Shown here piece after piece: positions 7,772-15,278 of a stretch of 41,807 nucleotides of DNA. A program made the position numbers and the translations under genes. The notes beneath the pieces were generated by a model, which worked only from the letters and a program-made list of their open reading frames with translations, ran no database searches and was not told where the DNA came from. The stretch is from an uncultured Rhodospirillales bacterium (GTDB lineage: Bacteria > Pseudomonadota > Alphaproteobacteria > Acetobacterales > Acetobacteraceae). The stretch lies in NCBI GenBank assembly GCA_903893975.1, contig CAITOL010000036.1:1-41807 (forward strand), read 5' to 3'. The stretch's first letter is position 1. Each line of letters begins with the position of its first letter.

Positions 7772-9823
7772 TTATGCCAGGCCGAGTTGGCTGATGAGCA
7801 GGTCGATCAGTTTGATGCCGAGGAAGGGGGCGGCGATGCCGCCGAGGCCGTAGACCAGGAGGTTGCGGCCGAGCAGGGCGCTGGCGCCGATGGGGCGGTA
7901 GCGCACGCCTTTCAGCGCCAGCGGGATCAGCGCGATGATGATCAGCGCGTTGAAGATGATGGCCGAGAGAATGGCGCTTTGCGGGCTGGCGTGGTGCATG
8001 ACGTTGAGCGCCTGGAGCTGCGGGTAGAATGCCAGGAACATGGCCGGAATGATGGCGAAATATTTCGCCACGTCGTTGGCGATGGAAAACGTGGTCAGCG
8101 CGCCGCGGGTCATCAGCAGTTGTTTGCCGATCTCCACGATTTCGATCAGCTTGGTCGGGTCGCTATCGAGATCGACCATGTTGCCGGCTTCGCGGGCGGC
8201 CATGGTGCCGGTGTTCATGGCACCACCGACATCGGCCTGGGCGAGGGCGGGTGCGTCGTTGGTGCCGTCGCCGCACATGGCGACCAGCTTGCCTTGGGCC
8301 TGTTCTGCGCGGATCAGGGCCAGTTTGTCCTCCGGCGTGGCCTGGGCGAGGAAGTCGTCCACCCCGGCTTCGGCGGCGATGGCGGCGGCGGTGAGTGGGT
8401 TGTCGCCGGTGATCATTACGGTGCGGATGCCCATGCGGCGCAGGGCGCCGAAGCGTTCGCGGATGCCGCCTTTGATGATGTCTTTCAACTGGATCACGCC
8501 GAGCAGGCGCGGGCCGTCGCACACGGCCAGCGGGGTGCCGCCGGCGCGGGCGATGCCGTCGGCGATGGCTTGCAGGGCCTGGAGATCGGCGGGGCTGACG
8601 GCAGGGTTGAGGGCGTGCACATGGGCGAGCACGGCATCTACCGCGCCTTTGCGGATGTGGCGGCCGTCGATGTCCACGCCGCTCATGCGGGTTTGGGCGG
8701 TGAAGGGGATGAATTCGGCGTTCAGCGGCGCCATTTCGCGGCTGCGCAGGGCGTGGTGGTCTTTGGCGAGCACGACGATGGAGCGGCCTTCCGGGGTTTC
8801 ATCCGACAGCGAGGCGAGTTGGGCGGCGTTGGCCAGGGTGGCGGCGTCGATGCCGGGGATGGGCAGGAAGGCGCTGGCCTGGCGGTTTCCGAGGGTGATG
8901 GTGCCGGTTTTGTCGAGCAGCAGCGTATCGACATCGCCGGCGGCTTCGACCGCGCGGCCGGACATTGCCAGCACGTTGAAGCGCACCAGGCGGTCCATGC
9001 CGGCGATGCCGATGGCCGAGAGCAGGGCGCCGATGGTGGTGGGGATGAGGGTGACGAACAGCGCCACCAGCACCACGACCGGGATGCTGCCGCCGGCATA
9101 CTGGGCGAAGCTGGGCAGGGTGGCGACGGCGAGGACGAAGATCAGCGTCAAGCCGGCGAGCAGGATGTTGAGGGCGATCTCGTTGGGGGTTTTCTGCCGG
9201 CTGGCGCCTTCGACCAGGGCGATCATGCGGTCGATGAAGGTGGACCCCTGGGCGGCGGTGATGCGGATGCGCAACGTGTCGCTGACCACCGTGGTGCCGC
9301 CGGTGACGGCCGAGCGGTCGCCGCCGCTTTCGCGGATGACCGGGGCGCTTTCGCCGGTGATGGCGGCTTCGTTGACCGAGGCGACGCCGGCGATCACCTC
9401 CCCATCGCTGGGGATGAGTTCGTTGGTGGCGACCTGCACGATGTCGCCGACCGCCAGTTGGGTGGCGGGGATGGTCTCCAGCGTGCCGTCCGGGCGCAGG
9501 CGGTGGGCCATGGCCTCGGTTTTGGCGCGGCGGAGCGAGGCGGCCTGGGCCTTGCCGCGCCCTTCAGCGACGGCTTCGGCGAAGTTGGCGAAAAGCAGGG
9601 TGAACCAGAGCCAGAGATTGATCTGGAGCGCGAAGCCGGGATGCGGGGCGCCGGTGAGCAGGTCGCGGAGCAGCAGGATGGTGGTCATGGTGGAGACGAT
9701 TTCGACCACGAACATCACCGGGTTGCGCCACATCAGCCGCGGATCGAGCTTGCGGACGGCTTGCAGCAGCGCGGGGCGGAGGATGGTGGGGTCGAGGGTG
9801 GAGCGGGTGGGACGGTGGGACAT
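7772..9823 (-). CDS. kdpB: KdpB, P-type ATPase catalytic subunit
   Basis: 683 aa, full length. It hydrolyses ATP to drive potassium uptake through KdpA. Visible motifs are the actuator TGES at 156-159, the phosphorylation motif DKTGT with Asp304, and the hinge [16 protein letters not shown] in the P domain. Membrane segments flank [16 protein letters not shown] (about 258-273), which holds the intramembrane proline. The TGES serine (Ser159) corresponds to E. coli Ser162, whose phosphorylation is known to switch the pump off. It starts 12 bp after kdpA. Nothing appears degraded. Confidence 0.97.
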   Translation of the reverse strand: MSHRPTRSTLDPTILRPALLQAVRKLDPRLMWRNPVMFVVEIVSTMTTILLLRDLLTGAPHPGFALQINLWLWFTLLFANFAEAVAEGRGKAQAASLRRAKTEAMAHRLRPDGTLETIPATQLAVGDIVQVATNELIPSDGEVIAGVASVNEAAITGESAPVIRESGGDRSAVTGGTTVVSDTLRIRITAAQGSTFIDRMIALVEGASRQKTPNEIALNILLAGLTLIFVLAVATLPSFAQYAGGSIPVVVLVALFVTLIPTTIGALLSAIGIAGMDRLVRFNVLAMSGRAVEAAGDVDTLLLDKTGTITLGNRQASAFLPIPGIDAATLANAAQLASLSDETPEGRSIVVLAKDHHALRSREMAPLNAEFIPFTAQTRMSGVDIDGRHIRKGAVDAVLAHVHALNPAVSPADLQALQAIADGIARAGGTPLAVCDGPRLLGVIQLKDIIKGGIRERFGALRRMGIRTVMITGDNPLTAAAIAAEAGVDDFLAQATPEDKLALIRAEQAQGKLVAMCGDGTNDAPALAQADVGGAMNTGTMAAREAGNMVDLDSDPTKLIEIVEIGKQLLMTRGALTTFSIANDVAKYFAIIPAMFLAFYPQLQALNVMHHASPQSAILSAIIFNALIIIALIPLALKGVRYRPIGASALLGRNLLVYGLGGIAAPFLGIKLIDLLISQLGLA

Positions 9824-9835
9824 TGGGGGGCTCGC

Positions 9836-11545
9836 TTAATACAGGGTGCCGGCGGCGAGGGCGAAGTGCTCGACGATCGGGCCCAGGGCCAAAGCGGGGA
9901 AGAAGGTCAGGCCGCCGACGATGAGGATGACGCCGAGGACGAGGGCGACGAACATCGGGCCATCGGTGGGGAAGGTGCCGGAGGAGGGCGGCACGGTTTT
10001 CTTTGCCGCCATGGCGCTGGCGATGGCCAGAGCGGGGATGATGACGAAGAAGCGGCCGATCATCATGCCGATGCCCAGGGTGGTGTTCCAGAACGGGGTG
10101 TTGGCGGAGAGCCCGGCGAAGGCGCTGCCGTTGTTGCCGGCGGCGGAGACATAGGCATAGAGCGCTTCCGAAAAGCCGTGCGGGCCGCTGGCGGAGAGTG
10201 CGGAGGTGCCGGCATCGAGCACGACGGCGATGGCGGTGAAGCCGAGCATGACCAGAGGCAGCGAGAGGATGGCGAGCATGGTGAGTTTGACCTCTCGCGC
10301 TTCGATTTTCTTGCCGAGATATTCCGGGGTGCGCCCGACCATGAGGCCGGCGACAAAGACGGCGATGATGGCGAAGAGCAGGAAGCCGTAGAGGCCGGAG
10401 CCGACGCCGCCGAAGATGATTTCCCCCAGCATGATGTTGACCATCGGCACCAGGCCGCCCAGCGGCAGGAAGCTTTCGAGCATGCTGTTGACCGCGCCGC
10501 AGGAGGCGGCGGTGGTGATGGCGGAGAACAGGGCGGACTGGACGATGCCGAAACGGATTTCCTTGCCCTCCATATTGCCGAGGCTGCCGTCCATGCCGAG
10601 GGCGGTGAGGATGGGGTTGGCTTGCGCTTCCGACGCATAGAGGACGCTGACGCCGGCGAGGAACAGCAGCCCCATGGCGGCGAAAATCGCCCAGCCCTGG
10701 CGTTCATTGCCGACCATGCGGCCGAACATGTTGGTCAGCGCGGCGCCGAGGGCGAAGATCGACAGCATTTGCAGGTAATCGACCAGGGCGGTGGGGTTTT
10801 CGAACGGGTGGGCGGAGTTGGCGTTGAAGAAGCCGCCGCCGTTGGTGCCGAGCATTTTGATCGCTTCCTGCGAGGCGACCGGGCCGATGGCGAGGGTTTG
10901 ATGGGCGCCTTCGAGGGTGGTGAGGTCGATATAGGCGCCCAGGGTTTGCGGCACGCCCTGCCAGACCAGCACGAGGGCGAAGATGACGCAGATTGGCAGC
11001 AGGGCGTAGAGGGTGATGCGGGTGAGATCGACCCAGAAATTGCCCAGCGTTGCGGCCGAGCGCCGGGTGATGCCGCGCACGAAGGCCATGGCGATGGCAA
11101 TGCCGGCGGCGGCGGACATGAAGTTCTGCACCGTGAGCGCGACCATCTGCGAGGTGTTGCTCATCGTGGTTTCCCCACCATAGGACTGCCAGTTGGTGTT
11201 GGTGAGGAAGGAGATGGCGGTGTTGTAGGCCAGATCCGGGGTGAGGGCGGTTTGCCCCATCGGGTTGAGCGGCAGGCCGGCTTGCAGGCGCAGAATGGCG
11301 TAGGCGGCGAGGAAGCCGAGGGTTTTGAACACCAGCATGGCGCTGGCGTAGCCGACCCAGCCTTGTTCATCGGTGATCCGGATGCCGGCCAGGCGGTAGA
11401 TGCCGCGTTCCAGCGGGCCGATTAGGGGGGAGAGCAGCAGACGCTCGCCAGTGGCGAGGCGGGTGAGATAGCCGCCGAGCGGGCGGGTGATGCCGATGAT
11501 ACAGGCGCAGAAGACGGCGATCTGCGCCCAGCCGAGCATGGTCAT
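9836..11545 (-). CDS. kdpA: KdpA, potassium-binding and channel-like subunit
   Basis: 569 aa with about ten transmembrane helices. KdpA belongs to the superfamily of K+ transporters, with four pseudo-repeats each contributing a selectivity loop. Visible loops include [15 protein letters not shown] and [19 protein letters not shown], which are diagnostic for KdpA. It takes up periplasmic K+ and passes it through the intersubunit tunnel to KdpB. The start is ATG at 11545, 10 bp after kdpF. A second in-frame ATG two codons later is possible but has little effect. Confidence 0.97.
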   Translation of the reverse strand: MTMLGWAQIAVFCACIIGITRPLGGYLTRLATGERLLLSPLIGPLERGIYRLAGIRITDEQGWVGYASAMLVFKTLGFLAAYAILRLQAGLPLNPMGQTALTPDLAYNTAISFLTNTNWQSYGGETTMSNTSQMVALTVQNFMSAAAGIAIAMAFVRGITRRSAATLGNFWVDLTRITLYALLPICVIFALVLVWQGVPQTLGAYIDLTTLEGAHQTLAIGPVASQEAIKMLGTNGGGFFNANSAHPFENPTALVDYLQMLSIFALGAALTNMFGRMVGNERQGWAIFAAMGLLFLAGVSVLYASEAQANPILTALGMDGSLGNMEGKEIRFGIVQSALFSAITTAASCGAVNSMLESFLPLGGLVPMVNIMLGEIIFGGVGSGLYGFLLFAIIAVFVAGLMVGRTPEYLGKKIEAREVKLTMLAILSLPLVMLGFTAIAVVLDAGTSALSASGPHGFSEALYAYVSAAGNNGSAFAGLSANTPFWNTTLGIGMMIGRFFVIIPALAIASAMAAKKTVPPSSGTFPTDGPMFVALVLGVILIVGGLTFFPALALGPIVEHFALAAGTLY

Positions 11546-11555
11546 GGCGGGGCCC

Positions 11556-11645
11556 TCAAAATTTTTCGGGACGCAGCAACGCCAGGATCAGGTAGGCGAA
11601 CAGCCCGACCGTGACCGCGGCGCCGAGGAAGAGATCCAGGGTCAT
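11556..11645 (-). CDS. kdpF: KdpF, 29-residue membrane peptide of the Kdp pump
   Basis: ATG at 11643-11645, TGA at 11556-11558, encoding 29 residues. It is one hydrophobic helix (about residues 4-24) ending in the KdpF hallmark LLRPEKF. The position directly before kdpA, with a 10-bp gap, is the expected one. KdpF sits in the membrane at the KdpA-KdpB interface and stabilises the complex. Confidence 0.9.
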   Translation of the reverse strand: MTLDLFLGAAVTVGLFAYLILALLRPEKF

Positions 11646-11655
11646 GCGCCGGCCC

Positions 11656-11739
11656 TCACAACCGGTTGCAGAGCTGGACGAAGCCGAAGCAGACGGCGAA
11701 ACCGCCGAGACCGAGCAGGAGGTAGAGGATGTCAGCCAT
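11656..11739 (-). CDS. 27-residue membrane peptide encoded upstream of kdpF
   Basis: ATG at 11737-11739, TGA ending at 11656, 10 bp before kdpF. The peptide begins MADILYLLLGLGGFA, forms a single transmembrane helix, and ends in a short polar tail with CNRL. It is not KdpF: it lacks LLRPE and a separate KdpF follows. From general memory, similar tiny ORFs with an ILYL start and a C-terminal C(D/N)RL precede kdpF in other proteobacteria, without an assigned function; I cannot verify that here. Being the first cistron of the operon, it may be an additional small Kdp subunit or a leader peptide. A G-rich stretch before the ATG could serve as the ribosome site. Confidence 0.6.
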   Translation of the reverse strand: MADILYLLLGLGGFAVCFGFVQLCNRL

Positions 11740-11782
11740 GATGGGCCCCCGATGCGTGAGGGCCTGATGTCCTGCTTTGGGC

Positions 11783-11831
11783 ATAGGAATGCGATGCGGA
11801 GCCCGGGCGCGCGGCATAGGAAAGTTATAGG
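11783..11831 (-). promoter_or_regulatory. Candidate KdpE-binding region: three phased CCTAT boxes
   Basis: On the minus strand CCTAT occurs at 11827-11831, 11816-11820 and 11783-11787, so the boxes are 11 bp and 33 bp apart (one and three helical turns). Two of them extend to the identical 9-mer TTCCTATGC. The array lies 44-92 bp upstream of the first kdp-operon ATG. OmpR-family regulators such as KdpE bind direct repeats in phase with the helix. The sequence does not resemble the T-rich E. coli KdpE site, so the link to KdpE is inferred from position. Confidence 0.45.
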
Positions 11832-11886
11832 GGTGGCGGCGCGCGGCGGGGCTTTCTAGCATCGGGCCACAGACGAGGAGCCGAAA

Positions 11887-12855
11887 GTGACCGCACGACG
11901 CCGGTTTCGCGGGATTTACCCCGTGCTTTATGCGTTTTTCGACCGGGCCGGGCGGCTCGACCATGGGGCGATGCGGGCGCAGGTGGCGCACTGCCTCGCC
12001 GCCGGGGCGCATGGGATCATGGTGCTCGGACTGGTGACCGAGGTGCACCGGATGAGCACCGCCGAGCGGCAGGAGGTGGTGGAGGTGGTGGGCGCCGCGA
12101 TTGCCGGGCGGGTGCCGTATGCGGTGACGGTGGCCGAGCAGGCACCGGCGGCGCAGATCGGCTTCGCGCAGATGGCCGCGGGCGCGGGTGCGGACTGGGT
12201 GATTTTACAGCCGCCGCCGGGCAAGGGGCATACGGAGGCCGATTTGCAGCGGCATTTCGGCACCATTGCCGATGGATTGGCCGCCGACGGGCTGGCGCTG
12301 CCGTTGGCGATCCAGAACAACCCGGTCAACCTGGACAGTGCGCTGTCGCCCGAGGGGTTGATTGCGCTGGTGCGCGGGCATGGCAACATCGCGCTGCTGA
12401 AGGCCGAAGGCTGGTCGGTGGATATTGCCCGGGTGCTGGAGGCGCTGGGGGGCAGTGTGGATGCGTTTGGCGGGCATGGCGGGCTGGAGTTGCTCAGCCT
12501 GATCCGCAGCGGCGGGGTGGGGCTGATTCCGGCGCCGGATTGTCTGGCGGCGCAGGTGGCGATCTTTGACGGGCTGACATCCGGCGATGCGGCGGCGGTG
12601 CGGTTGGCGCAGCAGTTGCACAAGGAATTGCTGCCGTTGATCGTGTTCATGACCCCCGGGATTCCGGGCATTTTATGTTACGGCAAGCGGGTGATGGCGC
12701 GGCGGATGGGGCTGAGGCAGGTGTTTGACCGGGCGCCGGCGGAGGCACCGACCGGGTTTGGTCTGGCGGAAATGGAGCGGCTGTATGCCGAGGTGACCGA
12801 GGCGGAGGCCACGTTGCTGCCCCGGTTGCAGGCGCGGCTGGCGGCGATGCGCTAA
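11887..12855 (+). CDS. Dihydrodipicolinate synthase/N-acetylneuraminate lyase family aldolase
   Basis: Class I aldolase-type TIM barrel of 322 aa. The Schiff-base lysine is Lys172 (ALLKAEG). The usual catalytic tyrosine of DapA (YNVP) is replaced by glutamine (AIQNNP, Gln143), and the substrate loop GTTGE is replaced by GLVTE. It is therefore unlikely to be the lysine-pathway DapA; a keto-acid aldolase or dehydratase on another substrate is more likely. The start is GTG at 11887 with GAGGAG about 7 nt upstream. It is divergent from the kdp operon and alone on its transcript. Confidence 0.82.
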   Translation: MTARRRFRGIYPVLYAFFDRAGRLDHGAMRAQVAHCLAAGAHGIMVLGLVTEVHRMSTAERQEVVEVVGAAIAGRVPYAVTVAEQAPAAQIGFAQMAAGAGADWVILQPPPGKGHTEADLQRHFGTIADGLAADGLALPLAIQNNPVNLDSALSPEGLIALVRGHGNIALLKAEGWSVDIARVLEALGGSVDAFGGHGGLELLSLIRSGGVGLIPAPDCLAAQVAIFDGLTSGDAAAVRLAQQLHKELLPLIVFMTPGIPGILCYGKRVMARRMGLRQVFDRAPAEAPTGFGLAEMERLYAEVTEAEATLLPRLQARLAAMR

Positions 12856-12881
12856 GGCGCCTGCGCCGGGCGGTTGAATTT

Positions 12882-12896
12882 GCTTGCAGCGGTCGG
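12882..12896 (+). promoter_or_regulatory. 15-bp upstream element shared with the paralogue at 33731
   Basis: GCTTGCAGCGGTCGG is identical to 33755-33769 (minus strand). In both places it ends exactly 23 bp before the ATG of a member of the same protein family. Here TTGCAG within it doubles as a -35-like hexamer. Identity plus identical spacing suggests a shared binding site or a conserved promoter part. Confidence 0.6.
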
Positions 12897-12912
12897 GATA
12901 CGTTTTTATAAC
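12884..12912 (+). promoter_or_regulatory. Sigma-70-like promoter, probably giving a leaderless mRNA
   Basis: TTGCAG (12884-12889), a 17-bp spacer and TATAAC (12907-12912). The ATG of the next gene is at 12920, only 7 bp beyond the -10 box, where transcription would start. No Shine-Dalgarno sequence is present. Leaderless initiation is the simple reading. Confidence 0.5.
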
Positions 12913-12919
12913 TAACTAA

Positions 12920-13525
12920 ATGACCGAAGCCATCCCCGTATTGCGCGTGCAGGCGACCGCCCCGGAGATGGTGCGGCGGTTGGGGTTGATTGTGGGCGGG
13001 CTGGCGGCGGTGATTGCGCGGCGGTTTTTGCGTGACCCGAAATTTGGCGCGCTGGTGGCGCCGCTGTGGGGCTGGTTGAACCGGACGGTGCAGCGGGTTG
13101 GGCGGGCGCCGGTGGGGGCGCCTGTGCGGGTGCGTGCGCCGGTTGCGCCGCGTGTGGCGCCGGATGATGCGGCGGGGCGGGCGGTGCGGCCACGGCTGCG
13201 GCTGCCGACGGGGCGTGGCTGGCTGGTGCAGGCGTTGGGCTGGGAGGCGGCGGGCTATGGCAGCCAGTTGCAGGCGCTGCTGGCCGAGCCGGAGATGCAG
13301 GCTTTGCTGGACGCGGTGCCGGCGGTTGGCCGGGCGTTGCGGCCATTGGGGCGAATGCTCGGGGTGCAGGTGGGGCCGGCGCGGGTGAAACCGCCGGCAG
13401 CGCCGAAGCCGCGCGCGGTGCGGATACGGCGGCCGCGTGCCAAGTTGGTGCGGCCGGGCGATCCGTTGGCCTGGAGCCCTGGGCCGATCCCGTCATCGTG
13501 GTGGCCGGAGAAAAAACGCAGCTGA
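12920..13525 (+). CDS. Unknown-function protein, paralogue A of a two-member family
   Basis: 201 aa, very basic, not a family I recognise. Residues 17-37 form a hydrophobic or amphipathic helix ending RRFLRDP, followed by LVAPLW (45-50). A Pro/Val/Arg-rich linker runs to about 95. A conserved core at 98-149 contains GRGWLVQALGWEAAGYGSQL, PEMQALL, and RPLGRMLG. The tail is Pro/Lys/Arg-rich. The protein at 33105-33731 has the same layout and strong identity in the core and N-terminal helix (RFLR-x-P, PLW, GRGWLV, LG-x-EAAG-x-GSQLQA, RP-x-x-x-MLG). The N-terminal helix may anchor it in the inner membrane with the basic domain in the cytoplasm. Function unknown. Confidence 0.75.
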   Translation: MTEAIPVLRVQATAPEMVRRLGLIVGGLAAVIARRFLRDPKFGALVAPLWGWLNRTVQRVGRAPVGAPVRVRAPVAPRVAPDDAAGRAVRPRLRLPTGRGWLVQALGWEAAGYGSQLQALLAEPEMQALLDAVPAVGRALRPLGRMLGVQVGPARVKPPAAPKPRAVRIRRPRAKLVRPGDPLAWSPGPIPSSWWPEKKRS

Positions 13526-13681
13526 GGTGGTGGGGTGGTTGTTTGTGCTAAATGTTGCGTTATCGTAATATATAGGTATTTGTATGGCATTCGACGGTAT
13601 CGGGTCTGGCTTGCTTTTTCGGCGGCGAGCCATTCATAGTCTAAACCAGTGGTTTTGGTGGAAACTTCCGAGGTTTGGTAA

Positions 13682-13975
13682 ATGAAAATGCGGGTTATGC
13701 TGGCGATTTGTTGCGTTGTATTGGTGTCTGTTGCCGTGCCTTCGGCGGAGGCTTACACGGTGAAGGGGATGGGCAAATGCAGCGGCTGGATTGGTGGCGA
13801 GGATGATCGGTTCTGGCTGCTCGGGTTCCTGTCCGGCTATAATTACGCCAAGGATACCAATATCGGCCGGGGGGTGGAGCCGGCGCAGATCTACAAATTC
13901 GTCACCCGCTTCTGCAAGGAACGGCCGGGCGACGATCTGGGCGATGCGGTGACCGCCTTTATCGCCACCCACTAA
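13682..13975 (+). CDS. Small secreted protein, Rap1a/HdeA-like family
   Basis: 97 aa with a clear signal peptide (1-24, hydrophobic LAICCVVLVSVAV, cleavage after AEA). The mature part of about 73 residues has Cys33 (GKCSGW) and Cys78 (RFCKE), likely one disulfide. The pattern C-x-x-W...WLLGFLSGYN...C-x-x-x-P...A is that of small periplasmic alphaproteobacterial proteins related to the Rap1a/HdeA folds. I know of no defined role for the WLLGFLSGYN type. It has its own start (ATG 13682; a second ATG at 13688) and stands alone, convergent with the M20 gene 12 bp away. Confidence 0.75.
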   Translation: MKMRVMLAICCVVLVSVAVPSAEAYTVKGMGKCSGWIGGEDDRFWLLGFLSGYNYAKDTNIGRGVEPAQIYKFVTRFCKERPGDDLGDAVTAFIATH

Positions 13976-13987
13976 GCCGCCACGCGG

Positions 13988-15256
13988 TTAGAGCGGGGTG
14001 ACGCCGCACCAATCGGCGATGAAGGTGGCGATGGTGTGGGTACACTGGCGCAGATCCGCCAGCGAGGTGCGTTCATCGAAGCCGTGATTGCCTTCGCCAA
14101 GCGGGCCGTAGCACAAAGCGGGGATGTTGAAGTAGCGGCCGTAATAACGGGTATCGTTCACCGCCGTGGTGCGGCGGTCTTCCATGGCGGTGCCGTGGAC
14201 TTTGCCATGGGCGGCGGCGAGCACGGCTTCGGCGTCGCTGCCTGGTTCGAGCACGAAACCATCGGCCTGAAAGCCGTTCCAGATGATCTCCGGCGGGTTG
14301 TTGGCCAGGAAATGATCGCCGCTGACCGCGGCCTGCACCGCGCGCTCCACCCCGGCCATGGCGGCTTTCACGTCCATCGAGGGGAGCAGGCCGATGCGGC
14401 AATCGACCTCGCACCACGAGGGGGTGCTGGAGGCCCAGTCGCCGCCGCGGATGATGCCGGGGTTGAATTTGATCGGGTCGCGGATCGCGGCATACCAGGT
14501 GTCGGTCTTGGCGGCCTCGTTCAGGGTTTTGGTGTGGGCGTTCAGCGCCTGGATGAGGTGATAGGCCGACATGATGGCGTTGCTGCCATCTTGCGCGACG
14601 GCGACATGAACAGGCACGCCCTGCACGCGCAGGCGGAACCAGAGCGTGCCGGTATGGGTGCGGGTGATGGTGTGGTGCGTGGGTTCGGGGATCAGCACCG
14701 CATCGGCGCGGTAGCCACGCAGCAGGGTGGAGAGGGCGCCGTTGCCGGTGCTTTCCTCCTCGGTCACGGTTTGCAGATAGACATCGGCGGCCGGGGCGAG
14801 GCCGGCGGCGCGCAGGGCTTCGAGCGCGAAGACCATGCAGGAAACGCCGGCCTTCATGTCGTTGGCGCCACGACCATAGAGCCAGCCATCGCGGATGGTG
14901 GCGGCGTAGGGCGGGTGGGTCCACATCGCCGCCGGGCCTTCGGGCACCACGTCGATATGGCCTTGCAGGATCAGGCTGCGGCCGGTGCTGACCGGCGGGC
15001 GATGGGTGGCGACGACCTGGATGGAGCCGGCCGGATCGACGCCGAGCATGGGGGCGGATTTTTCATGCCCGGCGAGACCGACATCGGCCAGAGTGTAGCG
15101 ATCCACCGCGTAGCCGCGCCGGGCGAAATCGCGGGCGAGCCAGTCTTGCAGCGGGGCTTCCTCGCCGCGGCGGGAGGGGAAGCGGACGATGTCTTGCAGA
15201 AAGGCGACCTGCTGATCGAACACGGCATCAACGGCGTGGCGCAGAGCATCGGACAT
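13988..15256 (-). CDS. M20 family metallohydrolase (ArgE/DapE/CPG2-like)
   Basis: Cytoplasmic di-zinc amidohydrolase of 422 aa. Metal and catalytic residues can be read: His100-x-Asp102 (LQGHIDVVP), bridging Asp133 (GRGANDMKAG), Glu166/Glu167 (TVTEEEST), Glu191 (LIPEPT), and a C-terminal His in GEGNHGFDERT. The dimerisation (lid) domain lies about 200-315. It fits the ArgE/DapE/acetylornithine-deacetylase superfamily but no single substrate. I start at MSDALRH; the open frame upstream is not family-like. It follows the FMO gene by 22 bp on the same strand, so the two are probably one operon, suggesting that the hydrolase and monooxygenase act on a common N-acyl or amide compound. Confidence 0.9.
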   Translation of the reverse strand: MSDALRHAVDAVFDQQVAFLQDIVRFPSRRGEEAPLQDWLARDFARRGYAVDRYTLADVGLAGHEKSAPMLGVDPAGSIQVVATHRPPVSTGRSLILQGHIDVVPEGPAAMWTHPPYAATIRDGWLYGRGANDMKAGVSCMVFALEALRAAGLAPAADVYLQTVTEEESTGNGALSTLLRGYRADAVLIPEPTHHTITRTHTGTLWFRLRVQGVPVHVAVAQDGSNAIMSAYHLIQALNAHTKTLNEAAKTDTWYAAIRDPIKFNPGIIRGGDWASSTPSWCEVDCRIGLLPSMDVKAAMAGVERAVQAAVSGDHFLANNPPEIIWNGFQADGFVLEPGSDAEAVLAAAHGKVHGTAMEDRRTTAVNDTRYYGRYFNIPALCYGPLGEGNHGFDERTSLADLRQCTHTIATFIADWCGVTPL

Positions 15257-15278
15257 CAGGGCGGCTTTCTGGTTGCGG

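Noticed and set aside
7787-11425. A 1212-codon open frame on the plus strand opposite kdpA and kdpB (also 5379-7334 opposite kdpD)
   Set aside because: Long antisense open frames are expected in high-GC DNA. The products are Gly/Asp/Glu/His/Gln-rich low-complexity sequences with no domains, while the opposite strand encodes clear Kdp proteins.
13584-13685. A 33-codon open frame ending in an ATGA overlap with the small secreted protein
   Set aside because: Weak ribosome site, no recognisable features; the overlap of start and stop can occur by chance.
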